NCBI GenBank assembly: GCA_964611385.1
Contig: CAZSXS010000059.1
Location: forward strand, 1 to 23,327
DNA length: 23,327 bases
Origin: CAZSXS01 sp964611385
GTDB taxonomy: Bacteria; Bacillota; Clostridia; Lachnospirales; CAYPQA01
Direction of reading: 5' to 3'
Part shown: positions 6,725 to 14,351 of the stretch, in pieces
Numbering within the stretch: position 1 is the first letter of the stretch
Layout of the letters: each line of letters starts with the position of its first letter
Notes under the pieces: model-generated
The model's input: only the letters and a program-made list of their open reading frames with translations
The model's database searches: none
Told to the model about the DNA's origin: nothing
Position numbers and translations under genes: made by a program

Positions 6725-7723
6725 ATGTTGTTCCAACATGTTTATTATGAAAAAGACAGCCTGAACTACCAGCTTGGTCAACTCTTGGAGCAAAAATACA
6801 AGGACTTACCTTGGACGGAAATCGAAAGCCACAACCGCATAGAGGAAATGCAAAAGAAACAAAATTCCGAGTTTGCAAAAATGAAACGAAATTTGATCAT
6901 TGGCATAAGGAAGACCCATAAGTACAAGGAAAACAGCAAAGTGTCGGATTATTTAGTCCCCTATACTTCATCAGGATGTACCGCTATGTGTCTGTATTGT
7001 TACTTGGTCTGCAACTACAACAAGTGCTCCTACCTTCGGCTCTTTGTCAATCGGGAAGCCATGATGCAAAAGCTGCTTAAACATGCAAATGGCAGTGACG
7101 CGAAGGAGATGGTATACGAAATCGGTAGTAACAGTGACTTGATATTGGAAAACGGTATCACAGGAAATCTGGTTTGGACCATAGAGCAATTTTCTAAAAG
7201 CCCAAAAGGACAGATCACCTTTCCAACCAAGTTCGATCAAGTGGACGAGCTTCTTCCCTTAGACCATAAAAAGAAAGTGATTTTCAGAATGAGCGTGAAT
7301 CCCCAGGAAATCATCAACAAAATTGAGTTTGGCACCTCTCCCTTAAATAAACGTATCTTAGCCGCAAACAAAATGCAAGAGGCAGGGTATCCTGTAGGGA
7401 TGCTGATTGCCCCCATCGTTCGGGTAGACAATTGGCAGCCGCTTTACGAAAAGATGTTTGATGAGCTTTCGGATAGCTTGACAGAAAAGCTAAAGAAACA
7501 ACTGGTACTGGAGATCATTTTTATGACTTATAGCTATATCCATCGTGCCATCAACAATGATGCTTTTCCCAATGCCATAGAGCTTTATGATAAGGGAGCG
7601 ATGACCGGCCGAGGGCGAGGGAAGTATACGTATAAGAACCAAGTGCGCGTAGAAATGGAAGATTTCTTGAGAGAACAAATTGAAAAAAAGCTAGAGGGAG
7701 CAAAAATATTGTATTTTTGTTAA
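6725..7723 (+). CDS. splB: spore photoproduct lyase family radical SAM protein
   Basis: The 332-aa protein has the radical-SAM motif CTAMCLYC (Cys85, Cys89, Cys92, CX3CX2C), which should hold a 4Fe-4S cluster and cleave SAM. Two tyrosines of the SPL active site (CLYCY) are present, as are family segments such as LRLFVNREA, FRMSVNPQEIIN, EFGTSPLNKR and GYPVGMLIAPIVR. SPL repairs the UV spore photoproduct thymine dimer in germinating spores by direct reversal. By alignment with Bacillus SplB, the FEAACTSD segment reads YEIGSNSD (about 131-138), so the hydrogen-donor Cys141 is replaced by serine. Extra cysteines occur just after the cluster loop (Cys96, Cys101). It may therefore be a divergent family member with a changed mechanism or substrate. 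I use the ATG at 6725, not TTG 6713, because GGAGGA (6715-6720) is its ribosome binding site. Confidence 0.8.
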   Translation: MLFQHVYYEKDSLNYQLGQLLEQKYKDLPWTEIESHNRIEEMQKKQNSEFAKMKRNLIIGIRKTHKYKENSKVSDYLVPYTSSGCTAMCLYCYLVCNYNKCSYLRLFVNREAMMQKLLKHANGSDAKEMVYEIGSNSDLILENGITGNLVWTIEQFSKSPKGQITFPTKFDQVDELLPLDHKKKVIFRMSVNPQEIINKIEFGTSPLNKRILAANKMQEAGYPVGMLIAPIVRVDNWQPLYEKMFDELSDSLTEKLKKQLVLEIIFMTYSYIHRAINNDAFPNAIELYDKGAMTGRGRGKYTYKNQVRVEMEDFLREQIEKKLEGAKILYFC

Positions 7724-7850
7724 AACCACCCCACCTTTTACCTTCCACCTTCCAAAAAAGCTGGACTTGATACCCACATTGAGCACCCTTCAAATAAATA
7801 GCAAAGAATTAAAATAGAGCTACAGAGAGGCTAAATCCAAAATTAAGATT
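7724..7850. other. gap after the lyase gene with no recognised element
   Basis: A pyrimidine-rich stretch with short ACCTT/CCTTCC repeats (about 7727-7757) precedes A+T-rich sequence. I see no gene or promoter. Confidence 0.4.
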
Positions 7851-7921
7851 AGCCAAACACGAAACCGAATAACGGATCAATCCAATTGATCCAATTTTTC
7901 GGTTCGTGCTTGGCTATTTTT
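7851..7921. terminator. long composite hairpin between convergent genes (bidirectional terminator)
   Basis: The outer arms AGCCAA-A-CACGAA-A-CCGA (7851-7868) pair with TCGG-TTCGTG-C-TTGGCT (7899-7915) with small bulges. Inside them GGATCAA (7874-7880) pairs with TTGATCC (7886-7892), giving a two-tier hairpin. ATTTTTG follows on the plus strand and A-rich sequence precedes it. It lies between the plus-strand lyase gene and the minus-strand sensor kinase gene, where a shared terminator is expected. Confidence 0.75.
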
Positions 7922-7971
7922 GTGTTTAAAAACAGACCGCAAACCCGGGCTTAAAAGTTTGCCGTTTTACC

Positions 7972-9288
7972 TCACACTGTCAACAATACCGACAACATAA
8001 AGGTGTCCGCGTTATGCTCCACCTGCATCTGTCCGTCATACTTTTTCACCACCGCTGCAATGGACGATAGCCCGATGCCCTTTTCCGTAGCGCCACGCTT
8101 ACGGCTTAGATATTCCTCACCGTCCATTTGTACCACACCATCAAAACTGTTGTCACAGATAAATGAAATATTGCTTCCTATGACTTTGGCATACATATGG
8201 ATAAACCGCTTACCCTCCACCATATGGGCACAGGCTTCAATGGCATTCTCCATCGTGTTGCCAATAATCACACAGAGGTCAATATCGGATACAGAAATGG
8301 TTTCTTTCACCGCAAATGCAAAGGACACGTCAATGCCTTTGGCTTTCGCAAGACGGATATAGTAACCTGCGATACTGTTCACGGCGTAGTTGTCGCATAT
8401 GACAAGCTCGGTATCCTGTGTCAACGGTTCTATAAAGGACGAAACATATTCCGCTAATTTGTCATACTGTTTACTGTCAATAAACCTTGATGCCGCAGAG
8501 ATGAAATGCCGCAGGTCATGCCGGGCTGTTCGCGCACTCTCAATATTGTCGGCAATCAGCTTGTACTGGTCTTGCTGCATGGAAAGCATTTGTCGGCTCT
8601 GTTTTTCATGTTCTGCAAGTTCTGTTTTTTCTTGCACTTGATGAAGCGCCTTGAGCAAAAAATAACAGGTAAAAATGCAACCAAAAAAGATAAACAGCAT
8701 ACCGAAAAGGGCTTTCGGCGAAACACCAATAAATTCATACTGTGGGTCTACAAAAAACAAGCATATCAGCGAGAACATCAAAGGCACAGGCAAGGCATAC
8801 CGCCACATCTTCTCATCACCGATTTTCATAGCGGGGAGCAAGTATTTTTTCACCAAAAAATATATGATCGGAAAGCTTATCGAAATGAGTGCCATTCTGA
8901 AAAGCGAAGTCAGCATATATACCGGCGATTCGGGACTTCGAATTATGTACGAGAAATAGCTTGCCGTTGCTATCGTAGCCATAACATAGGGAGTCATCAG
9001 TCCAAATACAAAACAAACCCTTACGAAGTTGTCACGCACAAAAATCACATTCAGAATAAGCAAGATAATCAATGAGCTAATACGGTAAAGAAGCATGATG
9101 TCCTGTGTGTAGAACGGCTGTCCAGTCAGCCACACAAATCCAAAAAACTGTAATAGCATGACCACAGAGCAAATTGTCATTGTTTTGGCATAGCTTACTT
9201 TCAGCTTATCCCGAAACGGCAGATACTGCAAAAACATAAAGGGATACACATCAAGAGCGATGTTAAGAAAATACCATAGCTTATCCAT
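7972..9288 (-). CDS. AgrC/BlpH-like sensor histidine kinase (GHKL type)
   Basis: This 438-aa protein has about six membrane segments in residues 1-215 (for example SSLIILLILNVIFV and LFGMLFIFFGCIFTCYFLL), then a coiled linker and a cytoplasmic kinase of the peptide-sensing HPK10 type. The phospho-acceptor is probably His257 in ARHDLRHF. The N box is NTMENAIEA (344-352), and the G-box region is EKGIGLSSI (402-410), typical of HATPase_c_5. Its start overlaps the regulator's stop by 8 bases, so both are translated from one message. The family usually senses secreted peptides. No AgrB/AgrD-like maturation protein or peptide precursor is visible in the window, so the signal is unknown. A complex terminator lies at its 3' side. 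Confidence 0.88.
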   Translation of the reverse strand: MDKLWYFLNIALDVYPFMFLQYLPFRDKLKVSYAKTMTICSVVMLLQFFGFVWLTGQPFYTQDIMLLYRISSLIILLILNVIFVRDNFVRVCFVFGLMTPYVMATIATASYFSYIIRSPESPVYMLTSLFRMALISISFPIIYFLVKKYLLPAMKIGDEKMWRYALPVPLMFSLICLFFVDPQYEFIGVSPKALFGMLFIFFGCIFTCYFLLKALHQVQEKTELAEHEKQSRQMLSMQQDQYKLIADNIESARTARHDLRHFISAASRFIDSKQYDKLAEYVSSFIEPLTQDTELVICDNYAVNSIAGYYIRLAKAKGIDVSFAFAVKETISVSDIDLCVIIGNTMENAIEACAHMVEGKRFIHMYAKVIGSNISFICDNSFDGVVQMDGEEYLSRKRGATEKGIGLSSIAAVVKKYDGQMQVEHNADTFMLSVLLTV

Positions 9289-10015
9289 GTGTGTCCCTCA
9301 TTTCCCGCGTTTGCGCCCAATAATAATCCGCGATGATTTTACGAATCCGCTGTTTGTCTCGGACAGCAATTAAGAGCTTCTTGCCGCTTTTCAAGTAGAT
9401 AAATTCATCGTCGCTCTTTTGCACACGATTTAAGTTGACAATACAGCTTTGATGACAACGCAGAAAGCACGGCTCTCCCGCAAGCTCTTCTTCAAACTGA
9501 CGGATGACTTTCGGCGTTCGCACCGGCTCGCCTCCGGCATAAATATACGAGCAGTGATTGCCGCTTTCAATATAGTCTATGTCCCGCAAGAAAATCCGAA
9601 ACTCCAATCGGTCGCTCTTGACTTCGATGCTCTTGAAGCTGCTTTGCCACTTTTTTGTCACCTTGTCTAAACGTCGTGAAAACGCCTCATAGGAAAACGG
9701 CTTGACAATATAACCGTCAGCGTCAATGTTATAGCTGTCCACGGCGTGGTCGCGGGAGGTGGTTGTAAAAATGATATGTCCGTTAAATCCTCCGTCAAGC
9801 AGCCTTTGGGCGGCTTCCATACCAGTCATACCGGTCATGTATATGTCAAGGAAGATTAAGTCAACAGGTTCTTTGGACAACCCAACAAGCAAGCTTTCGG
9901 CACTGGAATATTCGTATGGGATATAGTCAAAATTATGCTCACGGTCATACCTTGCGAGATATTCACCTATGGTTGTCCGCGCAAAGGATATGTCGTCGCA
10001 TATCGCAATTTTCAT
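9281..10015 (-). CDS. LytTR-family response regulator (AgrA/ComE type)
   Basis: The 244-aa protein has an N-terminal receiver domain with the acidic pair in MKIAICDD, the phospho-acceptor Asp57 in LIFLDIYMTG, and the conserved lysine in GYIVKPF. A C-terminal LytTR DNA-binding domain follows (about 130-240), including LRDIDYIESGNHCSYIY, FLRCHQSCIVNLNRV and LKSGKKL. LytTR regulators bind pairs of roughly 9-bp direct repeats about two helical turns apart. I choose the ATG at 10015, because GAGGTGA lies 5 bases upstream; the GTG at 10039 is upstream of that site. It is partner of the overlapping kinase gene and divergent from the SGNH hydrolase gene, whose promoter region carries direct repeats. 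Confidence 0.9.
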   Translation of the reverse strand: MKIAICDDISFARTTIGEYLARYDREHNFDYIPYEYSSAESLLVGLSKEPVDLIFLDIYMTGMTGMEAAQRLLDGGFNGHIIFTTTSRDHAVDSYNIDADGYIVKPFSYEAFSRRLDKVTKKWQSSFKSIEVKSDRLEFRIFLRDIDYIESGNHCSYIYAGGEPVRTPKVIRQFEEELAGEPCFLRCHQSCIVNLNRVQKSDDEFIYLKSGKKLLIAVRDKQRIRKIIADYYWAQTREMRDTHG

Positions 10016-10120
10016 GTTCTTCACCTCAATTCCTGTCACCTATTCATATAAACATATAAACAATTCAATTTGGATATCACAACTTATTTCAGTTATCAAC
10101 ACCTTTGGGAGAAATTTTTC

Positions 10121-10155
10121 TTGCTGATTTCGCAGGAAAGTCGCTGATTTTGTAG
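10121..10155. promoter_or_regulatory. direct repeats upstream of the SGNH hydrolase promoter
   Basis: TTGCTGATTTCGCAG (10121-10135) is repeated as TCGCTGATTTTGTAG (10141-10155), 12 of 15 bases identical and 20 bases apart. They sit directly upstream of the -35 region of the extended -10 promoter below. Position and spacing suit activator binding by the adjacent LytTR regulator. The bases do not match the classic AgrA/ComE consensus, so the link is inferred. Confidence 0.5.
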
Positions 10156-10156
10156 C

Positions 10157-10189
10157 TTGACGATTTTGAGTAAAAAAACCTGCTATAAT
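10157..10189 (+). promoter_or_regulatory. extended -10 promoter of the SGNH hydrolase gene
   Basis: TGCTATAAT (10181-10189) is a perfect -10 with the TGn extension. TTGACG at 10157-10162 is 21 bases upstream, too far for a normal -35, and the sequence 17 bases upstream is poor. A strong -10 with an ill-placed -35 is typical of activator-dependent promoters. Confidence 0.65.
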
Positions 10190-10250
10190 TTATTCTGATA
10201 TAGGGCGCTCCAAAAGCCGTGTATTAAAATTATTAGGAGGTTTTTTCAAC

Positions 10251-11168
10251 ATGAAAGAACGAATTTCATCTCTACTGTTGACACTTTGTATGGTTATTAC
10301 ATTGCTGTCAACAATCACCGTGCCGGCATCGGCGCAGACAGGAACACTCGTCATTCTCGGCGACAGCATTTCCACAGGCTACAAACTGGACGGGTACATA
10401 TCTTCGCCGACACCGGAGGCAAAGGACAGCTTTGTCAATCTTCTCGCCGAACAAACAGGCCTTACCGCTGTCAATCTTGCTGTAGACGGACTAAAATCGG
10501 AAGCACTTTTAAACGCAGTAAAGACGATTTTGGAAGACAAAAACAGCGTACAGTACAAAGCTTTAGACAGTGCGAATGTCATTTCCGTTACAATCGGCGG
10601 CAACGATTTACTGGTCGAACTGTATGTAGAAGTAGGCACAGCACTTGGGCTTGATGTTACATCAGCTACCTTAAAGACGGATGTAATGAAAACAGTTGCC
10701 GCCGCCTTTACAACAAACGACCTCGTTACACTCATAAAAGTCAACTCTGCATTAACCGCATTAACAACGAAAGTCGAGCCCATTTCAAAGGCATATGCCG
10801 ATAATCTGACACAGATTATCACGGCACTGAAAAGCGTAAACCCCACCGCAACCATTGTACTCCAAACCATTGCAAACCCATACAAGGGAATTATAGGTAT
10901 TAGCGAGACGGTTGAAGCCGGTGCCGATGCGTTCAACAAAATTATCATGGACGGTGCGGCAAGCGGAGCTTATGTTGTTGCCGATGTGTATAAAGCGTTT
11001 AACGCTTCATCTGCAACGCTTACTAACGTAACAAATCCGGCAACATATCTTGACCCTCACCCAAACAAGGATGGGCATGCATTGATTGCACAAACAATCA
11101 TGCAGCTTTTGAATCCTGCAACAGAAGAATCGAAGCCGGAAGCTCCAAAAGCTTACGCCGATCATTGA
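10251..11168 (+). CDS. secreted SGNH/GDSL-type esterase or lipase
   Basis: The 305-aa protein starts with a signal peptide (MKERISSLLLTLCMVITLLS, cleavage probably after ASA at residue 28). The SGNH hydrolase blocks follow. Block I is LVILGDSIS with the nucleophile serine in GDS. Block II glycine is probably in NLAVDGLKSEALL. Block III is VTIGGNDLL with the oxyanion asparagine. Block V is DPHPNKDGH, with the catalytic Asp and His. The substrate is not visible from the sequence: cell-wall acetyl groups, carbohydrate esters or lipids are all possible. The ATG has AGGAGG at 10233-10238. The C-terminus (EESKPEAPKAYADH) is a short hydrophilic tail with no anchor. It is divergent from the two-component pair and probably under its control. 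Confidence 0.85.
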   Translation: MKERISSLLLTLCMVITLLSTITVPASAQTGTLVILGDSISTGYKLDGYISSPTPEAKDSFVNLLAEQTGLTAVNLAVDGLKSEALLNAVKTILEDKNSVQYKALDSANVISVTIGGNDLLVELYVEVGTALGLDVTSATLKTDVMKTVAAAFTTNDLVTLIKVNSALTALTTKVEPISKAYADNLTQIITALKSVNPTATIVLQTIANPYKGIIGISETVEAGADAFNKIIMDGAASGAYVVADVYKAFNASSATLTNVTNPATYLDPHPNKDGHALIAQTIMQLLNPATEESKPEAPKAYADH

Positions 11169-11290
11169 TTGAACACAACCTGTGCAAGTTCCGCTTTGGT
11201 GGTAAGCCCTGTCGGGTGTAGCAGATAGTTCAAAATATCTCTGTATATAGGGCGCTTACCCGCTTGGAAAAGAGGCTGGAGGAAAAATGA
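11162..11290 (-). other. possible decayed minus-strand coding remnant (SLH-like tail)
   Basis: Reading the minus strand, an open frame ends at TGA 11162-11164 with RDILNYLLHPTGLTTKAELA then QVVFNQ. The GLTTKAELAQVVFN part resembles the end of S-layer homology repeats (TRAELAxxLYN). It runs on through the start of the patatin remnant without a start codon of its own. It is either a fossil of a surface protein or chance. Confidence 0.2.
11245..11256 (+). repeat. second copy of a 12-bp leader sequence, ATATAGGGCGCT
   Basis: The same 12 bases occur at 10198-10209, just after the -10 of the SGNH hydrolase promoter, and the flanking TCTG is also shared. Here it lies upstream of the patatin remnant, in the position of a transcript leader. 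Confidence 0.5.
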
Positions 11291-11372
11291 ATGTTGTATA
11301 ACGTAGGACTGATCTTAGAGGGCGGCGGTATCCGTTGCCTTTATACTGCCGGTGTCTTGGACTTTCTACTGG
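11291..11372 (+). pseudogene. N-terminal stub of a patatin-like phospholipase
   Basis: MLYNVGLILEGGGIRCLYTA followed by GVLDFLL is the start of an RssA/YjjU-type patatin-like protein, including the Gly-rich oxyanion motif GGGxR. The GxSxG serine motif and everything after are missing; from about 11372 the sequence changes to unrelated frames. A good ribosome binding site (GGAGGA, about 11277-11282) remains. It is a truncated gene. Confidence 0.7.
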
Positions 11373-11675
11373 GGCGCACCCTTCGCATCACACGGGATTA
11401 CATACGCGACAGACGCTATTGCAGCCTGTTAAACCTACTTACAACCTATCGCACTGCCGGGGGCAGACGGTCTGCCTGTTGCCTACCGTATATCCGAGCT
11501 GAACCGCGGCTACCGGCTGACAATGCTCACCGACGACAAGGAAGCTCAGTGCGACAGCTACAAGGTGCCGGTAGCGCTTTGTCTTGAAAGCGCAGTAACC
11601 GAGCGGGGAGTGCGAACTGATTTACAAGAAAATGATTTTCACAAATGCTTAAAGCAACAAACATATCGGGTATAG
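11373..11675 (+). pseudogene. unidentified broken coding fragment with an internal stop
   Basis: One frame reads GAPFASHGITYATDAIAAC, then a TAA at 11430-11432, then continues with coding-like composition: LPGADGLPVAYRISELNRGY, TMLTDDKEAQCDSYKVPVAL and CLESAVTERGVRTDL, to TAG at 11673-11675. I do not recognise the family. The fragment has no start, is fused to the patatin stub at its left end and carries a nonsense codon, so it is a remnant. Confidence 0.45.
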
Positions 11676-11742
11676 GATACCCTTCATATCCTAAATACAG
11701 CTGTGTGTATTCTGATTAAAGAATTTTGAGGAGGAACCCCAT

Positions 11743-12350
11743 ATGCAAACGCATTTTAAAAAACGAATCCTATCCATTATCTTATCGGTGGCGATGCTCT
11801 TTTCCGTGACAGGCATGACCGTTTTTGCCGAGGACGGCGGCTTACCCTTTGGCACAAGCGGCATTTGCTAGCAACACAAATGTCGGAACAGCAACCATAG
11901 AAATCACTGGTAAGGGCAACTACTCCGGCACGGTAACAGGAACCTTTGCCATTACGCAAAAGAGCATTAGCGAAACGGCAACGCTTGTAGGTACACAAGG
12001 CGACAACGGCTGGTACACAAGCGATGTCAGCATTACGCAAAGGCTTACAACAAGCACAAGCTACACAGTAAACGTAGAAGTCGGAGCGTTTGTTGACCAT
12101 GTTAATCTCTCGTCACCCGCTATAAGCGGCTCATTTACCACAGCGGACGTAGACTTGCTGCTTGTAGCATTTAACCATATCGGCAACGGCACCATAGCGG
12201 TTACAAACAACGGCAACCTGATAACAAGCGGCACAGGTGTAACGAGCGGCGCAGCTCTTGTACTGAGCATGACTCCCGACACAGGCTGGCAGTCGGGAAC
12301 GCTTACAGTAAAAGGCATCAATCAGTATAAACCGATTGATGCCTTTTACC
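11743..12350 (+). pseudogene. decayed secreted cell-surface protein (signal peptide plus repeat fragments)
   Basis: AGGAGG (about 11730-11735) and an ATG at 11743 begin a clean signal peptide, MQTHFKKRILSIILSVAMLF then SVTGMTVFA. The frame stops at TAG 11869-11871, after 42 residues. From about 11850 a second frame carries surface-protein sequence: NVGTATIEITGKGNYSGTVT then GTFAITQKSI, the pattern of MBG/Ig-like repeats in large clostridial surface proteins, and GDNGWYTSDVSIT, typical of their interdomain segments. That frame runs into the terminator hairpin, so the C-terminal half is also lost. The gene is therefore shifted by one frame near its start and truncated at its end, with at least one internal deletion. 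Confidence 0.7.
12310..12347. terminator. hairpin between convergent units (end of the ribF operon)
   Basis: AAAAGGCATCAATC (12310-12323) and GATTGATGCCTTTT (12334-12347) form a perfect 14-bp stem with a 10-base loop. The symmetric A and T ends allow function on both strands. It lies just downstream of ribF and at the end of the decayed surface-protein gene, so it is probably the operon's terminator. Confidence 0.75.
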
Positions 12351-12361
12351 TTATTGCCTTA

Positions 12362-13330
12362 TTAGTTTAGTCCCTTATTTCCCCAGTTCCCTTGCTTGCA
12401 TTTCTCATTCACAAAATACGCCCTAGCGATCCTAAGATCCTCCTGAATCCTGCCCTTCAATTGATCCAGGCTTTCAAAATGAGTTTCATCCCGAACATAG
12501 CGGTAAAAGTAAACAACAATACGCTGCCCGTACAACTCACCAGAGAAATCAAAAACATAAGTCTCCATGTTTCTTGTTTTAAGGGAGTCGCTTTCTATGC
12601 TAGGCCTAATGCCAATGTTTGTTATGCTTTCATATAAAACTCCGTTGATGAGGGTCTTCGTGATGTAAACTCCGTTCTTAGGGGTGATTTTCTTCTCACA
12701 GATGCGCATGTTTGCAGTAGGGAAACCTAAAGACCGTCCGATTCGATTGCCCTTCACGACCTCTCCCATAATTAAAAAAGGACGACCCAGCAGTGCTTCT
12801 GCCTCTTCCATCTGCTGACGAGCAATGGCTTCACGGATCCTGGTTGAGCTTATTTTTTCTCCCTCATGATAAAGGGTATCTATTTGAAATACCTTAATTC
12901 CTTTCCGACCGCAAATCTCCTGTAAAAATTCAGCGTTACCTTCCCGATTTCGCCCAAAGCGGTAATCCTCGCCGATGATTAAGTTCTTGCAGTTCAGTTT
13001 GGACAAAATCTTTTCAACAAATTCCTGAGCGGAGGTGTTGGCAAAGGCTTTATCGAAGGGGTACTCCAAAAAGCAGTCGATGCCCATTCGCTCCAGCAAA
13101 AACAACTTTTCATTTGAGCTCAGGATTGAGGGGATCCGGCTACCCGTTATTACCGACAAGGGGTGAGGTTCAAATGAAAATACCACGGTTTCCCCTCCGG
13201 CTTCCTTGAGCTTGTCAACCAGGAGCATGTGCCCTCTGTGTAGACCGTCAAAGTTTCCCAAGGCAACGGATGATTCCTTATAATCGGGCTGATGATTTTC
13301 AAAAAAGTCTCTGTTAGTAATATGGTTCAT
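12362..13330 (-). CDS. ribF: bifunctional riboflavin kinase / FAD synthetase RibF
   Basis: The 322-aa enzyme converts riboflavin to FMN and FMN to FAD. The N-terminal adenylyltransferase domain shows GNFDGLHRGH (25-34) and SSTRIRE (161-167). The C-terminal riboflavin kinase domain shows GNRIGRSLGFPTAN (194-207) and NGVYIT. The length is normal for the family. It is the last gene of the long minus-strand operon, 25 bases after truB, and is followed by a perfect 14-bp hairpin. The usual next gene in many Firmicutes, rpsO, is not here. No FMN riboswitch is visible in front of it, consistent with constitutive operon expression. Confidence 0.95.
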   Translation of the reverse strand: MNHITNRDFFENHQPDYKESSVALGNFDGLHRGHMLLVDKLKEAGGETVVFSFEPHPLSVITGSRIPSILSSNEKLFLLERMGIDCFLEYPFDKAFANTSAQEFVEKILSKLNCKNLIIGEDYRFGRNREGNAEFLQEICGRKGIKVFQIDTLYHEGEKISSTRIREAIARQQMEEAEALLGRPFLIMGEVVKGNRIGRSLGFPTANMRICEKKITPKNGVYITKTLINGVLYESITNIGIRPSIESDSLKTRNMETYVFDFSGELYGQRIVVYFYRYVRDETHFESLDQLKGRIQEDLRIARAYFVNEKCKQGNWGNKGLN

Positions 13331-13355
13331 GAAACCCCCCAGGCAAGTTTATCAT

Positions 13356-14351
13356 TTAAAGTAGCATCAGTTCAGGCTCAAAGAACCTTTGGTTTGCCTT
13401 ATATATTCCGACCAAGCGGTTTTCATAATCATAGATAAAGACCGGATTCTTTCCGATTTCATCTTTGACTGCAAAATCAGACTCATGCGCTAAACTTTCC
13501 TTCCACGGAGCACTGTCGAAGCTTTTCCTTCCTTCAAGCCCTGTTGGTTCATCCAATCCCTCAATCAGACCCAATCCGATCTTATTACCGTTTTCGAGAA
13601 ACTTTTGGGCTGCTTGTTTGGCTTTCAGCCTAGGATAGTCCAAAACAGTATCCACTGGCAAGAGTAGTTCAGAAAGTCTACCTTTTTGCACCATAGCTTT
13701 AAACTGATCCAGCTTGCAAGCAGAGTCAAGGGTAAACCTACCAGTTGCCGTCCGCTCCAAGGCCTGCAAACAAGCCGGAAAGCCCAGCTTCTTCCCTATG
13801 TCCTCTGCAAGACTGCGAATGTAGGTACCCTTGGAGCAGTCTACAAGCATGGTAAACCCGTCTTCATACCCATCCGTGATTTTCAAATCAAAAATTTCAA
13901 TCTCACGAGCTTGTCTCTCTACTTCCAGGCCTTCTCTTGCTAGCGCATAAAGCCTTTTCCCGTTCACCTTTAGAGCCGAGTACATCGGGGGAATCTGCAA
14001 ACTTTTGCCCAAAAAAGAGCTGGCAACTCTATGGATTTCATCCATCAGTTCCGGCCCCATTTGAACAGAAGCTTCTTCAAGAACTGTCCCTGTAATATCC
14101 CCTGTATCAGTTGCAATCCCAAGACGAACTCTAGCCTTGTAAACTTTACGCTTGCTCATGATCAAATCAGCAAGCTTGGTGGCGCGGCCAACGCACACGG
14201 GCAAGACCCCAGTAGCCATAGGATCTAGGGTGCCCGTGTGTCCAACCTTTTCTTTATATCCGTAAGCAATTGCCAAAGTTTTTCTGACAATGTGAACCAC
14301 ATCAGCGGAGGTATATCCTTCCTCCTTATTAATATTCAATATGCCTAACAT
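13356..14351 (-). CDS. truB: tRNA pseudouridine(55) synthase TruB
   Basis: The 331-aa protein modifies U55 in the T-loop of tRNAs. It starts MLGILNINKEEGYTSADVVH and carries the catalytic aspartate Asp43 in GHTGTLDPMATGVLPV, then KVYKARVRLG, PPMYSALKVNGKRLYALARE and CSKGTYIRSLAEDIG. The C-terminal 90 residues are longer and less conserved than the shortest family members and may form a PUA-like RNA-binding part. I prefer the ATG at 14351: GGAGGG lies just upstream and the TTG at 14363 would overlap that site. The start overlaps the end of nrnA (CCATGTTAG), which suggests coupled translation. Confidence 0.95.
   Translation of the reverse strand: MLGILNINKEEGYTSADVVHIVRKTLAIAYGYKEKVGHTGTLDPMATGVLPVCVGRATKLADLIMSKRKVYKARVRLGIATDTGDITGTVLEEASVQMGPELMDEIHRVASSFLGKSLQIPPMYSALKVNGKRLYALAREGLEVERQAREIEIFDLKITDGYEDGFTMLVDCSKGTYIRSLAEDIGKKLGFPACLQALERTATGRFTLDSACKLDQFKAMVQKGRLSELLLPVDTVLDYPRLKAKQAAQKFLENGNKIGLGLIEGLDEPTGLEGRKSFDSAPWKESLAHESDFAVKDEIGKNPVFIYDYENRLVGIYKANQRFFEPELMLL

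Noticed and set aside
8003..9075. Plus-strand open frames opposite the sensor kinase
   Set aside because: They overlap a clear kinase gene in full, and lack starts with ribosome binding sites and family motifs.
13331..13355. An FMN riboswitch controlling ribF
   Set aside because: Only 25 bases separate ribF from truB, which is too short for that riboswitch, and no conserved RFN segments are seen.
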